Positions 17,358 to 24,279 of a stretch of 64,000 nucleotides of DNA are shown here, one piece after another (the first letter of the stretch is position 1; each line of letters begins with the position of its first letter). Both the position numbers and the translations under genes were made by a program. The stretch spans positions 8,394,001 through 8,458,000 of the forward strand of contig NZ_LT629758.1 of NCBI RefSeq assembly GCF_900104725.1. Reading direction: 5' to 3'. Source of the DNA: Actinoplanes derwentensis. Its GTDB lineage: Bacteria; Actinomycetota; Actinomycetes; Mycobacteriales; Micromonosporaceae. The notes beneath the pieces are model-generated. The model saw only the letters and a program-made list of their open reading frames with translations, did not search any database and was not told the DNA's origin.

Positions 17358-18215
17358 TCAGTCACGCCAGTCCACAGCGGCGGAGATCTTTCCGATCACC
17401 GAACGCCAGCCGAGACTCGCCTGCTGTGCGCCGATCTTCTTCAACCGGCGGCGGCCGAAGAATCCACCCATCCCGCCCTTCTCGGCGGTCCGGAGGGAGT
17501 CGTCGAGGTCGTCCAGCGGCGAACCGGGCGACAGTGCCAGGATCACCGGCTTGATGCGGAGTCCGAAACCGAGGTCGCGGGCCACTTCACCGGCGTTGAT
17601 GAGCAGCGGCAGGTCCCACGTGTCATGACCGCCACGCAGGTTTTCCACCACGAGGTCGAGCTCGTAGCGGTCCTCCGGCAGGGGGTCGATGTCGCTCGAC
17701 TGTACCCGCTCCACCAGGTCGGCCCAGGTGTCCAATTGTGCGAGATCGTGCGGAGCACCCGAACGAAGGAAGGAGACCAGTGCCTCTGAGCTCTTGAAAG
17801 CGATCAGTCGGCCCTTGTGACTGAGGAACATGGGTACTTCCTCGTCATCCGCCTGGGCGGCGGGCTCATCCTCGAAGTCGGCCGAGTCAGGCTCCTCGGT
17901 GGAACCCTCCTTGCCGTCCACGGGCTCGCCGTCGGCGATGAGAGCCTCGTACTCCTCGTCGACGATGACCTCTTCCTCCTCGGCGCGCTTGCGGCGGGCC
18001 TCGAAGGGGTCGTCCTCGTCGACCACGACCTCGGTCGGGGTGAGCTCGGATGCCTTCCGGTACGCCCGGAGGGTCAGACCCACCCCGCCCGGCAGGGCGA
18101 TCTCGACCGGCTCGACTCGGGCTTGCTCCCAGAGCTCCCGCCCGGAAGACCCCTCGGGCGAGGACTTCTCCGCCACCGGCGCGGACGCCTCGGGCTCGTC
18201 GGACTGGCTGGTCAC
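17358..18215 (-). CDS. Acidic protein of unknown function
   Basis: A 285-residue protein I cannot assign. The N-terminal half is disordered and strongly acidic, preceded by a segment RVEPVEIALPGGVGLTLRAYR. The C-terminal half looks globular: PMFLSHKGRLIAFKSSEALVSF, then DLVERVQSSDIDPLPEDRYELDLVVENLRGG, and ends with GWRSVIGKISAAVDWRD. A short basic stretch FGRRRLKKIG lies near the C-terminus. There is no signal peptide. The start at GTG 18215 follows GGAGG by seven bases; an upstream start would add a proline run. It is the first gene of a possible two-gene unit with the IS110-like protein gene 67 bases downstream. Confidence 0.7.
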   Translation of the reverse strand: MTSQSDEPEASAPVAEKSSPEGSSGRELWEQARVEPVEIALPGGVGLTLRAYRKASELTPTEVVVDEDDPFEARRKRAEEEEVIVDEEYEALIADGEPVDGKEGSTEEPDSADFEDEPAAQADDEEVPMFLSHKGRLIAFKSSEALVSFLRSGAPHDLAQLDTWADLVERVQSSDIDPLPEDRYELDLVVENLRGGHDTWDLPLLINAGEVARDLGFGLRIKPVILALSPGSPLDDLDDSLRTAEKGGMGGFFGRRRLKKIGAQQASLGWRSVIGKISAAVDWRD

Positions 18216-18309
18216 GGTGACCTCCGGGTGATCTGGGGGTGGTGGGACGGGTGACTCTGGGCACACACCCTAGTCGGCAACGCTGTGTGACAGCCGCCCC
18301 GGTAGCCCC

Positions 18310-19149
18310 TCAGTAGCCCTTCGGATGCCACACGGTCTTCGTCTCCAGCAGTGCCGTCATCGGGCGCAGCCCGGGATCCGCGGTGAAATCGGTGGCCCCC
18401 GACGGCCGGATCACCCTCTTCAGCGTCCCTGCGGCGGCCCTTTCCAGCTCGGCCGCCAGCTCCGGGTGCTCGACTCCGGTGAGATCGATCGCGTTGACGT
18501 CGGCGTGTGAGGCGAGCCACGGTGCGGTCTCGGCGTGCCGGCCGGTGAGCAGGTTCACCACACCGCCCGGAACGTCCGAAGTGGCCAGCACCTCGGCCAG
18601 CGTGACCGCGATCTTGGGTCCGCCGGCGAGCACGACCACCGTGTTTCCGGTCACGATCGCCGGGGCGATGACACTGACCAGGCCCAGCAACGAGGCCGGC
18701 GCGACCACCGCGACGACTCCGGTCGGTTCCGGGGCGGAGACGTTGAAGAACGGCCCGGCCACCGGGTTGGCACCGCCGGCCACCTGGGCGATCTTGTCGG
18801 ACCAGCCCGCGTACCAGACCCAGCGGTCGATCGCGGCGCTCACTTCCGCGCCGGGCACGCCCAGCGCGGCGAACTCGGTCCGGCGGGACTCGATCATCTC
18901 GGCGATCCGGTAGAGCACCTGACCGCGGTTGTACGCCGTGGCGCCGGCCCATTTCGGCTGGGCGGCGCGGGCCGCGACCACGGCGTCCCGGGCGTCCTTG
19001 CGCGAGGCGAGGGCCACGTTGTCGCCGTCCACCACGAAGGTCCGTCCTGACTCGCTACGGGGGAACTTGCCACCGATATAGAGCTTGTAGGTCTTGCGCA
19101 CGGAGAGCCGGACCGGCTCGGTCACCGGCGGCTTGGTTGACTTAGGCAA
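18310..19149 (-). CDS. Short aldehyde dehydrogenase-family protein lacking the catalytic half
   Basis: A 279-residue ALDH-superfamily protein with the N-terminal and NAD-binding portions (KTYKLYIGGKFPRSESG, GNTVVVLAGGPKIAVTLAEVLATSDVPGGVVNLLTG). It lacks the ELGGK segment with the general-base Glu, the active-site Cys segment and the whole C-terminal catalytic domain found in the 474-residue neighbour. The frame is open and ends cleanly, so this is not an assembly truncation. I choose a TTG at 19149 because GGAGG lies six bases upstream; it overlaps the 3' end of the full-length ALDH gene. In actinobacteria such a short paralogue often follows a full ALDH next to deoC, which suggests a non-catalytic partner; this is inference. 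Confidence 0.8.
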   Translation of the reverse strand: MPKSTKPPVTEPVRLSVRKTYKLYIGGKFPRSESGRTFVVDGDNVALASRKDARDAVVAARAAQPKWAGATAYNRGQVLYRIAEMIESRRTEFAALGVPGAEVSAAIDRWVWYAGWSDKIAQVAGGANPVAGPFFNVSAPEPTGVVAVVAPASLLGLVSVIAPAIVTGNTVVVLAGGPKIAVTLAEVLATSDVPGGVVNLLTGRHAETAPWLASHADVNAIDLTGVEHPELAAELERAAAGTLKRVIRPSGATDFTADPGLRPMTALLETKTVWHPKGY

Positions 19150-20566
19150 GGTAAGCCTCCAGGCCGTGACGGCCACCTTCGCGGCCGTAGCCGGATTCCT
19201 TGTAGCCGCCGAACGGCGACGCCGGGTCGAACTTGTTGAACGTGTTGGCCCAGACGACCCCGGCCCGGAGCTGGTCGGCCACGGCCAGGATCCGCGAGCC
19301 CTTCTCGGTCCAGATGCCGGCGGACAGCCCGTACGGCGTGTTGTTGGCCTTGGCGACCGCTTCGTCCGGGGTCCGGAAGGTGAGCACCGACAGCACCGGC
19401 CCGAAGATCTCCTCGCGGGCGATCCGGTGGGCTTGGGTGACTCCCGTGAAGATCGTCGGCGCGAACCAGAAGCCCCGGTCCGGCAGCGAACACTCCGGCG
19501 ACCAGCGCTCCGCGCCTTCTTGCGACCCTATTTCCGACAATTCGGTAATGCGGGCCAACTGGGCGGCCGAGTTGATCGCCCCGATGTCGGTGTTCTTGTC
19601 GAGCGGGTCACCGACGCGCAGGGTGGCCATCCGGCGTTTCAGAGACGCCATCACCTCATCGAAAGCGGACTCCTGCACCAGCAACCGCGACCCGGCGCAA
19701 CAGACATGTCCCTGGTTGAAGAAGATCCCGTTGACGATGCCCTCGACCGCCTGATCGATCGGCGCGTCGTCGAACACGATGTTCGCCGCCTTGCCGCCCA
19801 GTTCCAGCGTGAGCCGCTTGCCGGTGCCGGCCACCGACCGGGCGATCTCCCGGCCCACCTCGGTCGACCCGGTGAACGCCACCTTGTTCACGTCGGGGTG
19901 CTGCACCAGGTGGGCCCCGGTGTCACCGGCCCCGGTGACGATGTTGACCACGCCGGCCGGCAGTTCGGCCTGTCGGCAGACGTCGGCGAAGAAGAGCGCG
20001 GACAGCGGGGTGGTCTCGGCCGGCTTGAGCACCACGGTGTTGCCGGTCGCCAGTGCGGGCGCGATCTTCCAGGCCAGCATGAGCAGCGGGAAGTTCCACG
20101 GGATGACCTGCGCGGCCACGCCGAGTGGTCTCGGGTCGGGACCGAACCCGGCGTACCCCAGTTTGTCGGCCCAGCCCGCGTAGTAGAAGAAGTGCGCCGC
20201 CACCAGGGGCAGGTCGACGTCGCGCGACTCCTTGATCGGCTTGCCGTTGTCCAGCGACTCCAGCACGGCCAGTTCGCGGGACCGCTCCTGGATGATCCGG
20301 GCGATGCGGAACAGGTATTTCGCACGCTCGCTGCCGGGCAGCGCCGACCAGTTGCCGAAGGCGCGCCGGGCGGCGGCCACCGCGCGGTCCACGTCCTCCG
20401 GGCCGGCCGCGGAGACCTCGGCCAGCACCTCCTCGGTGGCCGGGTTGACCGTCTTGAAGACGTTGCCGTCCTTGCCGTCGTCGAACGAGCCGTCGATGAA
20501 CAGGCCGTAGGACGAGGCGATCTCTACTACGGAACGGGATTCCGGAGCCGGTGCGTACTCGAACAT
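19142..20566 (-). CDS. Aldehyde dehydrogenase family protein
   Basis: A 474-residue NAD(P)-dependent aldehyde dehydrogenase. It carries VIPWNFPLLMLAWKIAPAL, the GxGxxxG-type turn FTGSTEVGREI, the general-base Glu in LELGGKAANIVFDD, the catalytic Cys in NQGHVCCAGSRL, and EIFGPVLSVLTF near the C-terminus. Length is normal for the superfamily. The ATG at 20566 begins five bases after the deoC stop; the upstream part of the open frame lies inside deoC and is excluded. Next to deoC, its likely job is oxidation of the acetaldehyde released by deoxyribose-phosphate aldolase, but substrate cannot be fixed from sequence. Confidence 0.9.
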   Translation of the reverse strand: MFEYAPAPESRSVVEIASSYGLFIDGSFDDGKDGNVFKTVNPATEEVLAEVSAAGPEDVDRAVAAARRAFGNWSALPGSERAKYLFRIARIIQERSRELAVLESLDNGKPIKESRDVDLPLVAAHFFYYAGWADKLGYAGFGPDPRPLGVAAQVIPWNFPLLMLAWKIAPALATGNTVVLKPAETTPLSALFFADVCRQAELPAGVVNIVTGAGDTGAHLVQHPDVNKVAFTGSTEVGREIARSVAGTGKRLTLELGGKAANIVFDDAPIDQAVEGIVNGIFFNQGHVCCAGSRLLVQESAFDEVMASLKRRMATLRVGDPLDKNTDIGAINSAAQLARITELSEIGSQEGAERWSPECSLPDRGFWFAPTIFTGVTQAHRIAREEIFGPVLSVLTFRTPDEAVAKANNTPYGLSAGIWTEKGSRILAVADQLRAGVVWANTFNKFDPASPFGGYKESGYGREGGRHGLEAYLA

Positions 20567-20571
20567 GGGCC

Positions 20572-21501
20572 TCAGTCCAGGGTGAAGTAGTCGGGGCCCG
20601 CGTAGTGGCCGGTGGTCAGCTTGGTGCGTTGCATGAGCAGGTCGTTGAGCAGCGAGGAGGCGCCGAACCGGAACCGGTCGGGGTGCAGCCACTCGTCGCC
20701 CACGGTCTCGTTGATCAGCACCAGGTACTTGATGGCGTCCTTGGTGGTCTTGATGCCGCCGGCCGGTTTGACCCCGATGATCCGGCCGTGCCGATCCCGG
20801 AAGTCACGGACCGCCTCCAGCATGACCAGCGTGATCGGCAGGGTGGCGTTGACGCTCACCTTGCCGGTCGAGGTCTTGATGAAGTCGGCACCGGCCAGCA
20901 TCGCCAGCCAGGAGGCGCGCCGGATGTTGTCGTACGTCCCCAGCTCACCCGTCTCCAGGATCACCTTGAGGTGAGCGTCGCCGCACGCCTGTTTGACCGC
21001 GGTGATCTCGTCGAAGACGTGCGTGTAGTCGCCGGCCAGGAACCGGCCCCGGCTGATCACCATGTCGATCTCGTCGGCACCGGCGGCCACCGCGTCCCGG
21101 GTGTCGGCCAGCTTGACCTCCAGCGGCGCCTGACCGGACGGGAAGGCGGTCGCCACGCTGGCCAGGTGGACTCCCGAACCGGCCAGGGCGGCGGCCGCGA
21201 CGGGTGCCATCGCCGGGTAGACGCAGATCGCCGCGACCGACGGGCAGGCCGGATCGGCGGGGTCGGGCCGGATCGCCTTCGCGCAGAGCGCGCGCACCTT
21301 GCCGGGGGTGTCGGCGCCTTCGAGCGTGGTCAGGTCGACCATCCGGATGGCGAGGTCGATCGCCGCCGCCTTGGAGCCCGCCTTGACCGAGCGGGTGGCG
21401 AGCGCCGCGGCCCGCGCCTCGACGCCCACCTTGTCGACCCCGGGCAGGCCGTGCAGGAACGAGCGGAGATCGGACGGTTCAGCGGGCGCTGTCACAGTCA
21501 T
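20572..21501 (-). CDS. deoC: Deoxyribose-phosphate aldolase
   Basis: Cleaves 2-deoxyribose 5-phosphate to glyceraldehyde 3-phosphate and acetaldehyde, the last step of deoxynucleoside catabolism started by deoA. The TIM-barrel protein of 309 residues has AAICVYP, DEIDMVISRG, LKVILETGEL, the Schiff-base Lys in ADFIKTSTGK and the second conserved Lys in GVKPAGGIK. The N-terminal 50 residues and the C-terminal extension are typical of the longer actinobacterial type. I start at the ATG at 21501; six more codons upstream are open. It heads the deoC-ALDH-ALDH unit and diverges from upp. Confidence 0.93.
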   Translation of the reverse strand: MTVTAPAEPSDLRSFLHGLPGVDKVGVEARAAALATRSVKAGSKAAAIDLAIRMVDLTTLEGADTPGKVRALCAKAIRPDPADPACPSVAAICVYPAMAPVAAAALAGSGVHLASVATAFPSGQAPLEVKLADTRDAVAAGADEIDMVISRGRFLAGDYTHVFDEITAVKQACGDAHLKVILETGELGTYDNIRRASWLAMLAGADFIKTSTGKVSVNATLPITLVMLEAVRDFRDRHGRIIGVKPAGGIKTTKDAIKYLVLINETVGDEWLHPDRFRFGASSLLNDLLMQRTKLTTGHYAGPDYFTLD

Positions 21502-21561
21502 GAAAGGGATTCTACGCAACCCTGTGACAGTTGATCTTGATTGAACGATAGGTTGTCAGCC

Positions 21562-22194
21562 GTGGACGTCCTTGTAGTAGATCACCCGCTGGCCCAGACG
21601 CGACTCACCGCGATGCGCCGCACCGACACCGACTCCGGTGTCTTCCGCTCCTCGCTGCACGAGCTGACCACCATGGTGGTCTACGAGGCCGCCCGGCTCT
21701 TCGCCGTCGAGAAATACCCCATCGAGACCCCGGTCGCGGCCACCGAGGGCACCCGGCTGGCCACCCCGCCGCTGATCGTCCCGGTGCTCCGGGCCGGTCT
21801 GGGTATGGCCGACGCCGCCCTCGGGCTGCTTCCCGAGTCGTCGATGGGCTTCGTCGGCCTGGCCCGCGACGAACAGACCCACGAGCCGCGCGCCTACATG
21901 GAGTCGCTCCCGGTCGACCTGGCGAACCAGCCGGTCCTGGTCCTCGACCCGATGCTCGCCACCGGCGGTTCGCTGCTGCACTGCTGCAACCTGCTCGCCG
22001 ACCGCGGCTGCACCGACATCATCATCTGCTGCGTGCTGGCCGCCCCCGAGGGCATCGAGCGCCTGGCGAACTCCGGCCTGCCGCTGCGCCTGATCACGGC
22101 GTCGATCGACGAGGGCCTGAACGAGAAGGCCTACATCGTCCCCGGCCTCGGCGACGCCGGTGACCGCCAGTTCGGCGGCATGCGCCGCTTCTGA
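21562..22194 (+). CDS. upp: Uracil phosphoribosyltransferase
   Basis: Makes UMP from uracil and PRPP. The 210-residue protein starts [15 protein letters not shown], typical of the family, and has the PRPP-binding loop DPMLATGGS, the uracil-specific region [29 protein letters not shown] and normal length. The GTG at 21562 is chosen because homologues begin there; the frame opens 21 bases earlier. It is divergent from deoC with about 60 bases between starts. It recovers uracil released by phosphorolysis of uridine or deoxyuridine. The long inverted repeat begins about 35 bases after its stop. Confidence 0.95.
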   Translation: MDVLVVDHPLAQTRLTAMRRTDTDSGVFRSSLHELTTMVVYEAARLFAVEKYPIETPVAATEGTRLATPPLIVPVLRAGLGMADAALGLLPESSMGFVGLARDEQTHEPRAYMESLPVDLANQPVLVLDPMLATGGSLLHCCNLLADRGCTDIIICCVLAAPEGIERLANSGLPLRLITASIDEGLNEKAYIVPGLGDAGDRQFGGMRRF

Positions 22195-22327
22195 AAACCG
22201 GGTCAACCGCGTTTCTGATACGCCACTGAGGCACCACAACCGCACCACCCCGCCCTGCCGCGTCCCCGCTAGGTCCGGCGACGGCCGGGGCCGCCCAGCG
22301 CCCGCCGGGCCGAATGCGGTTCCCCCG

Positions 22328-22370
22328 GTGTGGTGACTTATGGTGCGCTCCGCGCCCCAAGTCACCACAC
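22328..22370. repeat. 43-nt palindrome, unit 1
   Basis: Outer GTGTGGTG/CACCACAC and inner GGTGCG/CGCGCC match the unit at 4380. The middle six bases are ACTTAT on the left and CCAAGT on the right, so four of six still pair. A GTG/CGC wobble-type change is present at the apex. Confidence 0.75.
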
Positions 22371-22388
22371 GAACTGCGGTGGGCACTT

Positions 22389-22431
22389 GTGTGGTGACGT
22401 GTGGTGCGTTCCGCGCCCTAACTCGGCACGC
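22389..22431. repeat. 43-nt palindrome, unit 2 (decayed right arm)
   Basis: The left arm keeps GTGTGGTG and GGTGCG, while the right arm reads CTAACT then CGGCACGC, so pairing is partly lost. Length is still 43, which supports common descent with the other units. Confidence 0.65.
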
Positions 22432-22469
22432 AGCGCGCGTGGGCGGGTGCCAGGGCGCGGCTGGCTTTT

Positions 22470-22512
22470 GTGTGGTGGGTTGCGGTGCGGAACGCACCGC
22501 AACCCACCACAC
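22470..22512. repeat. 43-nt perfect palindrome, unit 3
   Basis: Twenty-base arms (22470-22489, 22493-22512) pair perfectly around a 3-nt loop. The middle is GGTTGC with GCAACC, unlike AGTTCG/CGAACT at 4380 but equally paired, giving compensatory changes at several positions. Confidence 0.85.
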
Positions 22513-22631
22513 GGAACCACCGCATTCGGCCCGGAAGTCGCTGGGTGGCCTCGGCCGTCGCCGGACCTCGCGGGGACGCGACAGGGCGGGCCGGTGCGGT
22601 GGTGGGGCCGAGCGGCGTATCCGGCCAGGGT

Positions 22632-23120
22632 TTAGAGGGTGTTGAAGTTCCAGCTCGTCGCGCGGCCGTCGGTGAACGGCATGACGCCGTGGAACGCCTC
22701 GGGCTTCTCGGCGAAGACGAGTGGCAGGAAATGGCGGTCGGACTCCCACATCGGGAGTTTTCCGGCCAGTATGTCGGCGATCTCGACCCAGTGCAGGCTG
22801 CCCTCGTCGTTGCCGTCCAGCGGCGTGCCGGTCCAGGCGGTGATCCGGAACAGGAAGCCGAACCAGTTGGCGCCGTCGCGACCGAACCCGGGCCAGGAGA
22901 CCGTGCCGGCCAGTTCGAGCGCGGTGCAGTCGATGCCGGCTTCCTCGTGGATCTCCCGGCGCATCCCGGCGACGACGTCCTCGCCGGGCTCCAGCTTGCC
23001 GCCCAGGCCGTTGTAGTAGCCGTAGTGGATGTCGTCGGCCCGGGTGTCCCGCCGGATCATCAGAACACGCTGACGATCCGGCGAGAAAATGTAACCGAGG
23101 GTAGCGAGGATGGCGTGCAT
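22632..23120 (-). CDS. Nudix hydrolase
   Basis: A 162-residue Nudix pyrophosphohydrolase. The Nudix box is complete: G, then five residues, GE, and REIHEEAGI (within GKLEPGED ... REIHEEAGI). It starts MHAILATLGYIFSPDRQ and uses arginines RRDTRADD for substrate contacts; the pattern with YNGLGGKLEPGE recalls 8-oxo-dGTP diphosphatase (MutT/NUDT1-like) members, so a house-cleaning role on oxidised nucleotides is possible. The ATG at 23120 is used; upstream codons overlap the region before the glycosyltransferase stop. It follows the glycosyltransferase gene by about 10 bases on the same strand. Confidence 0.88.
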   Translation of the reverse strand: MHAILATLGYIFSPDRQRVLMIRRDTRADDIHYGYYNGLGGKLEPGEDVVAGMRREIHEEAGIDCTALELAGTVSWPGFGRDGANWFGFLFRITAWTGTPLDGNDEGSLHWVEIADILAGKLPMWESDRHFLPLVFAEKPEAFHGVMPFTDGRATSWNFNTL

Positions 23121-23130
23121 TCCGGGAACC

Positions 23131-24279
23131 TTAACGGTCCAGGAGTGTGAACAGCGCCTCCCAGCGGTCCATGATGCTGTCCGGGGTGTAGCGCTGCACC
23201 GTCTCGCGTCCGGCGGCACCGAGCCGGACCCGCAGATCGTGGTCCTCGATCAGCCGGCTGAGGGCGTCCGCGAAACCGGGCACGTTACCCGAAGTGATCA
23301 CCAGGCCGCCGCTGACGTCGTCGTCGATCAGTTCCCGGATGCCGGGGGCGCAGTCGAACGACACGACCGGCAGCCCGTAGGCCAGAGCTTCCATCAGTGC
23401 GATCGGGAAGCCCTCCTGACGGGACGGCAGCACGTAGATCGACGACGACGCGAGGACGCTGTCGATGACGTTGGTCTTGCCCCGGAACAGGGTGGTGTCG
23501 TCGAGGTTCAGTTCCCGGGCGAGTGTCCGCAGCGCCTGCTCGTTCGGGCCGGCGCCGTAGATCTCCAGTTGCCAGTCCGGGTGCCGCGGCCCGACCTGTG
23601 CCCACGCCTCGAGCAGCATGTCGAGGCCCTTCTCGTGCGAGAGCCGGCCGAGTGTCACGACCCGCTTCTCGTTGAGAGTGGGCAGCGTCTTCGGGGTGAC
23701 CATCAGCGGGTTCGGCATGGCACCGACGTTGGACATGCCGGCCCGGGCCCAGGCGTCGGCGTCCGCGTCGGTCAGGGACAGGTGCATGTCCATGCCGGTG
23801 TAGAACTTCTTCACCCGGGCGAACCGGCTGCTGGCGCGGCAGGCCTCGTACGACTCGTGGGACATGCCGATGACCTGCATGCCGGTGGTGTCCGCGGCGG
23901 CCACCCACTCGCCGGCCCAGACCTGGGCGGCGATCACGACGGCGCCGGTGCCGCCGGTGCGCAGGATCTCGTTGAGCCGGCGGACGCCGCCCTCGAAGAT
24001 CTGCTGCCGTTTGCGCTCCTGCAGTCCCCGGCCGGGGTTCAGCGCCGCGATCCCGGTCGCCTTCTCGCGCCGGGGCAACCGGTCGGCGTGCAGGATCATC
24101 GTCTGGTACGGCGGTTCGGCGCCGAAGTCCCGCTCGTTGACCGCCGGTTCCACGCCGATCAGCCGGACCCGGTGCCCGCGGGCGGTGAACAGCCGGGCGA
24201 CGTCGTGCGCCCACTGGTTCAGGCCGCCGAGCTCGTTCACGGTGTTGCAGACGATGAAGATGTCACGATGTTCAGCCAC
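23131..24279 (-). CDS. GT4-family glycosyltransferase
   Basis: A 382-residue GT-B glycosyltransferase. The N-terminal domain starts IFIVCNTVNELGGLNQWAHDVARLF, the C-terminal domain has VVTLGRLSHEKGLDMLLEAWAQV and the nucleotide-sugar-binding LPSRQEGFPIALMEALAYGLPVVSFDCAPGIRELI with the E-x7-E motif (first Glu in EGFP, second in MEAL). No signal peptide or membrane segment is seen. Its ATG lies inside the last eight bases of the bifunctional teichoic-acid-type gene upstream, so the two are co-translated and probably build the same cell-wall polymer, perhaps glycosylating it. Confidence 0.88.
   Translation of the reverse strand: MAEHRDIFIVCNTVNELGGLNQWAHDVARLFTARGHRVRLIGVEPAVNERDFGAEPPYQTMILHADRLPRREKATGIAALNPGRGLQERKRQQIFEGGVRRLNEILRTGGTGAVVIAAQVWAGEWVAAADTTGMQVIGMSHESYEACRASSRFARVKKFYTGMDMHLSLTDADADAWARAGMSNVGAMPNPLMVTPKTLPTLNEKRVVTLGRLSHEKGLDMLLEAWAQVGPRHPDWQLEIYGAGPNEQALRTLARELNLDDTTLFRGKTNVIDSVLASSSIYVLPSRQEGFPIALMEALAYGLPVVSFDCAPGIRELIDDDVSGGLVITSGNVPGFADALSRLIEDHDLRVRLGAAGRETVQRYTPDSIMDRWEALFTLLDR

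Larger units (their letters stand above)
22231..22607. repeat. Long imperfect inverted repeat element carrying three 43-nt palindromes
   Basis: The left arm (about 22233-22335) and the right arm (about 22502-22606) are reverse complements of each other over roughly 100 bases with few mismatches and one small indel; for example GGTCCGGCGACGGCC on the left matches GGCCGTCGCCGGACC on the right. The 43-nt units at 22328, 22389 and 22470 lie at the inner ends and in the middle. The whole element fills the gap between the convergent upp and Nudix genes. It holds no open gene. It looks like a non-autonomous or structural repeat element. Confidence 0.8.
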
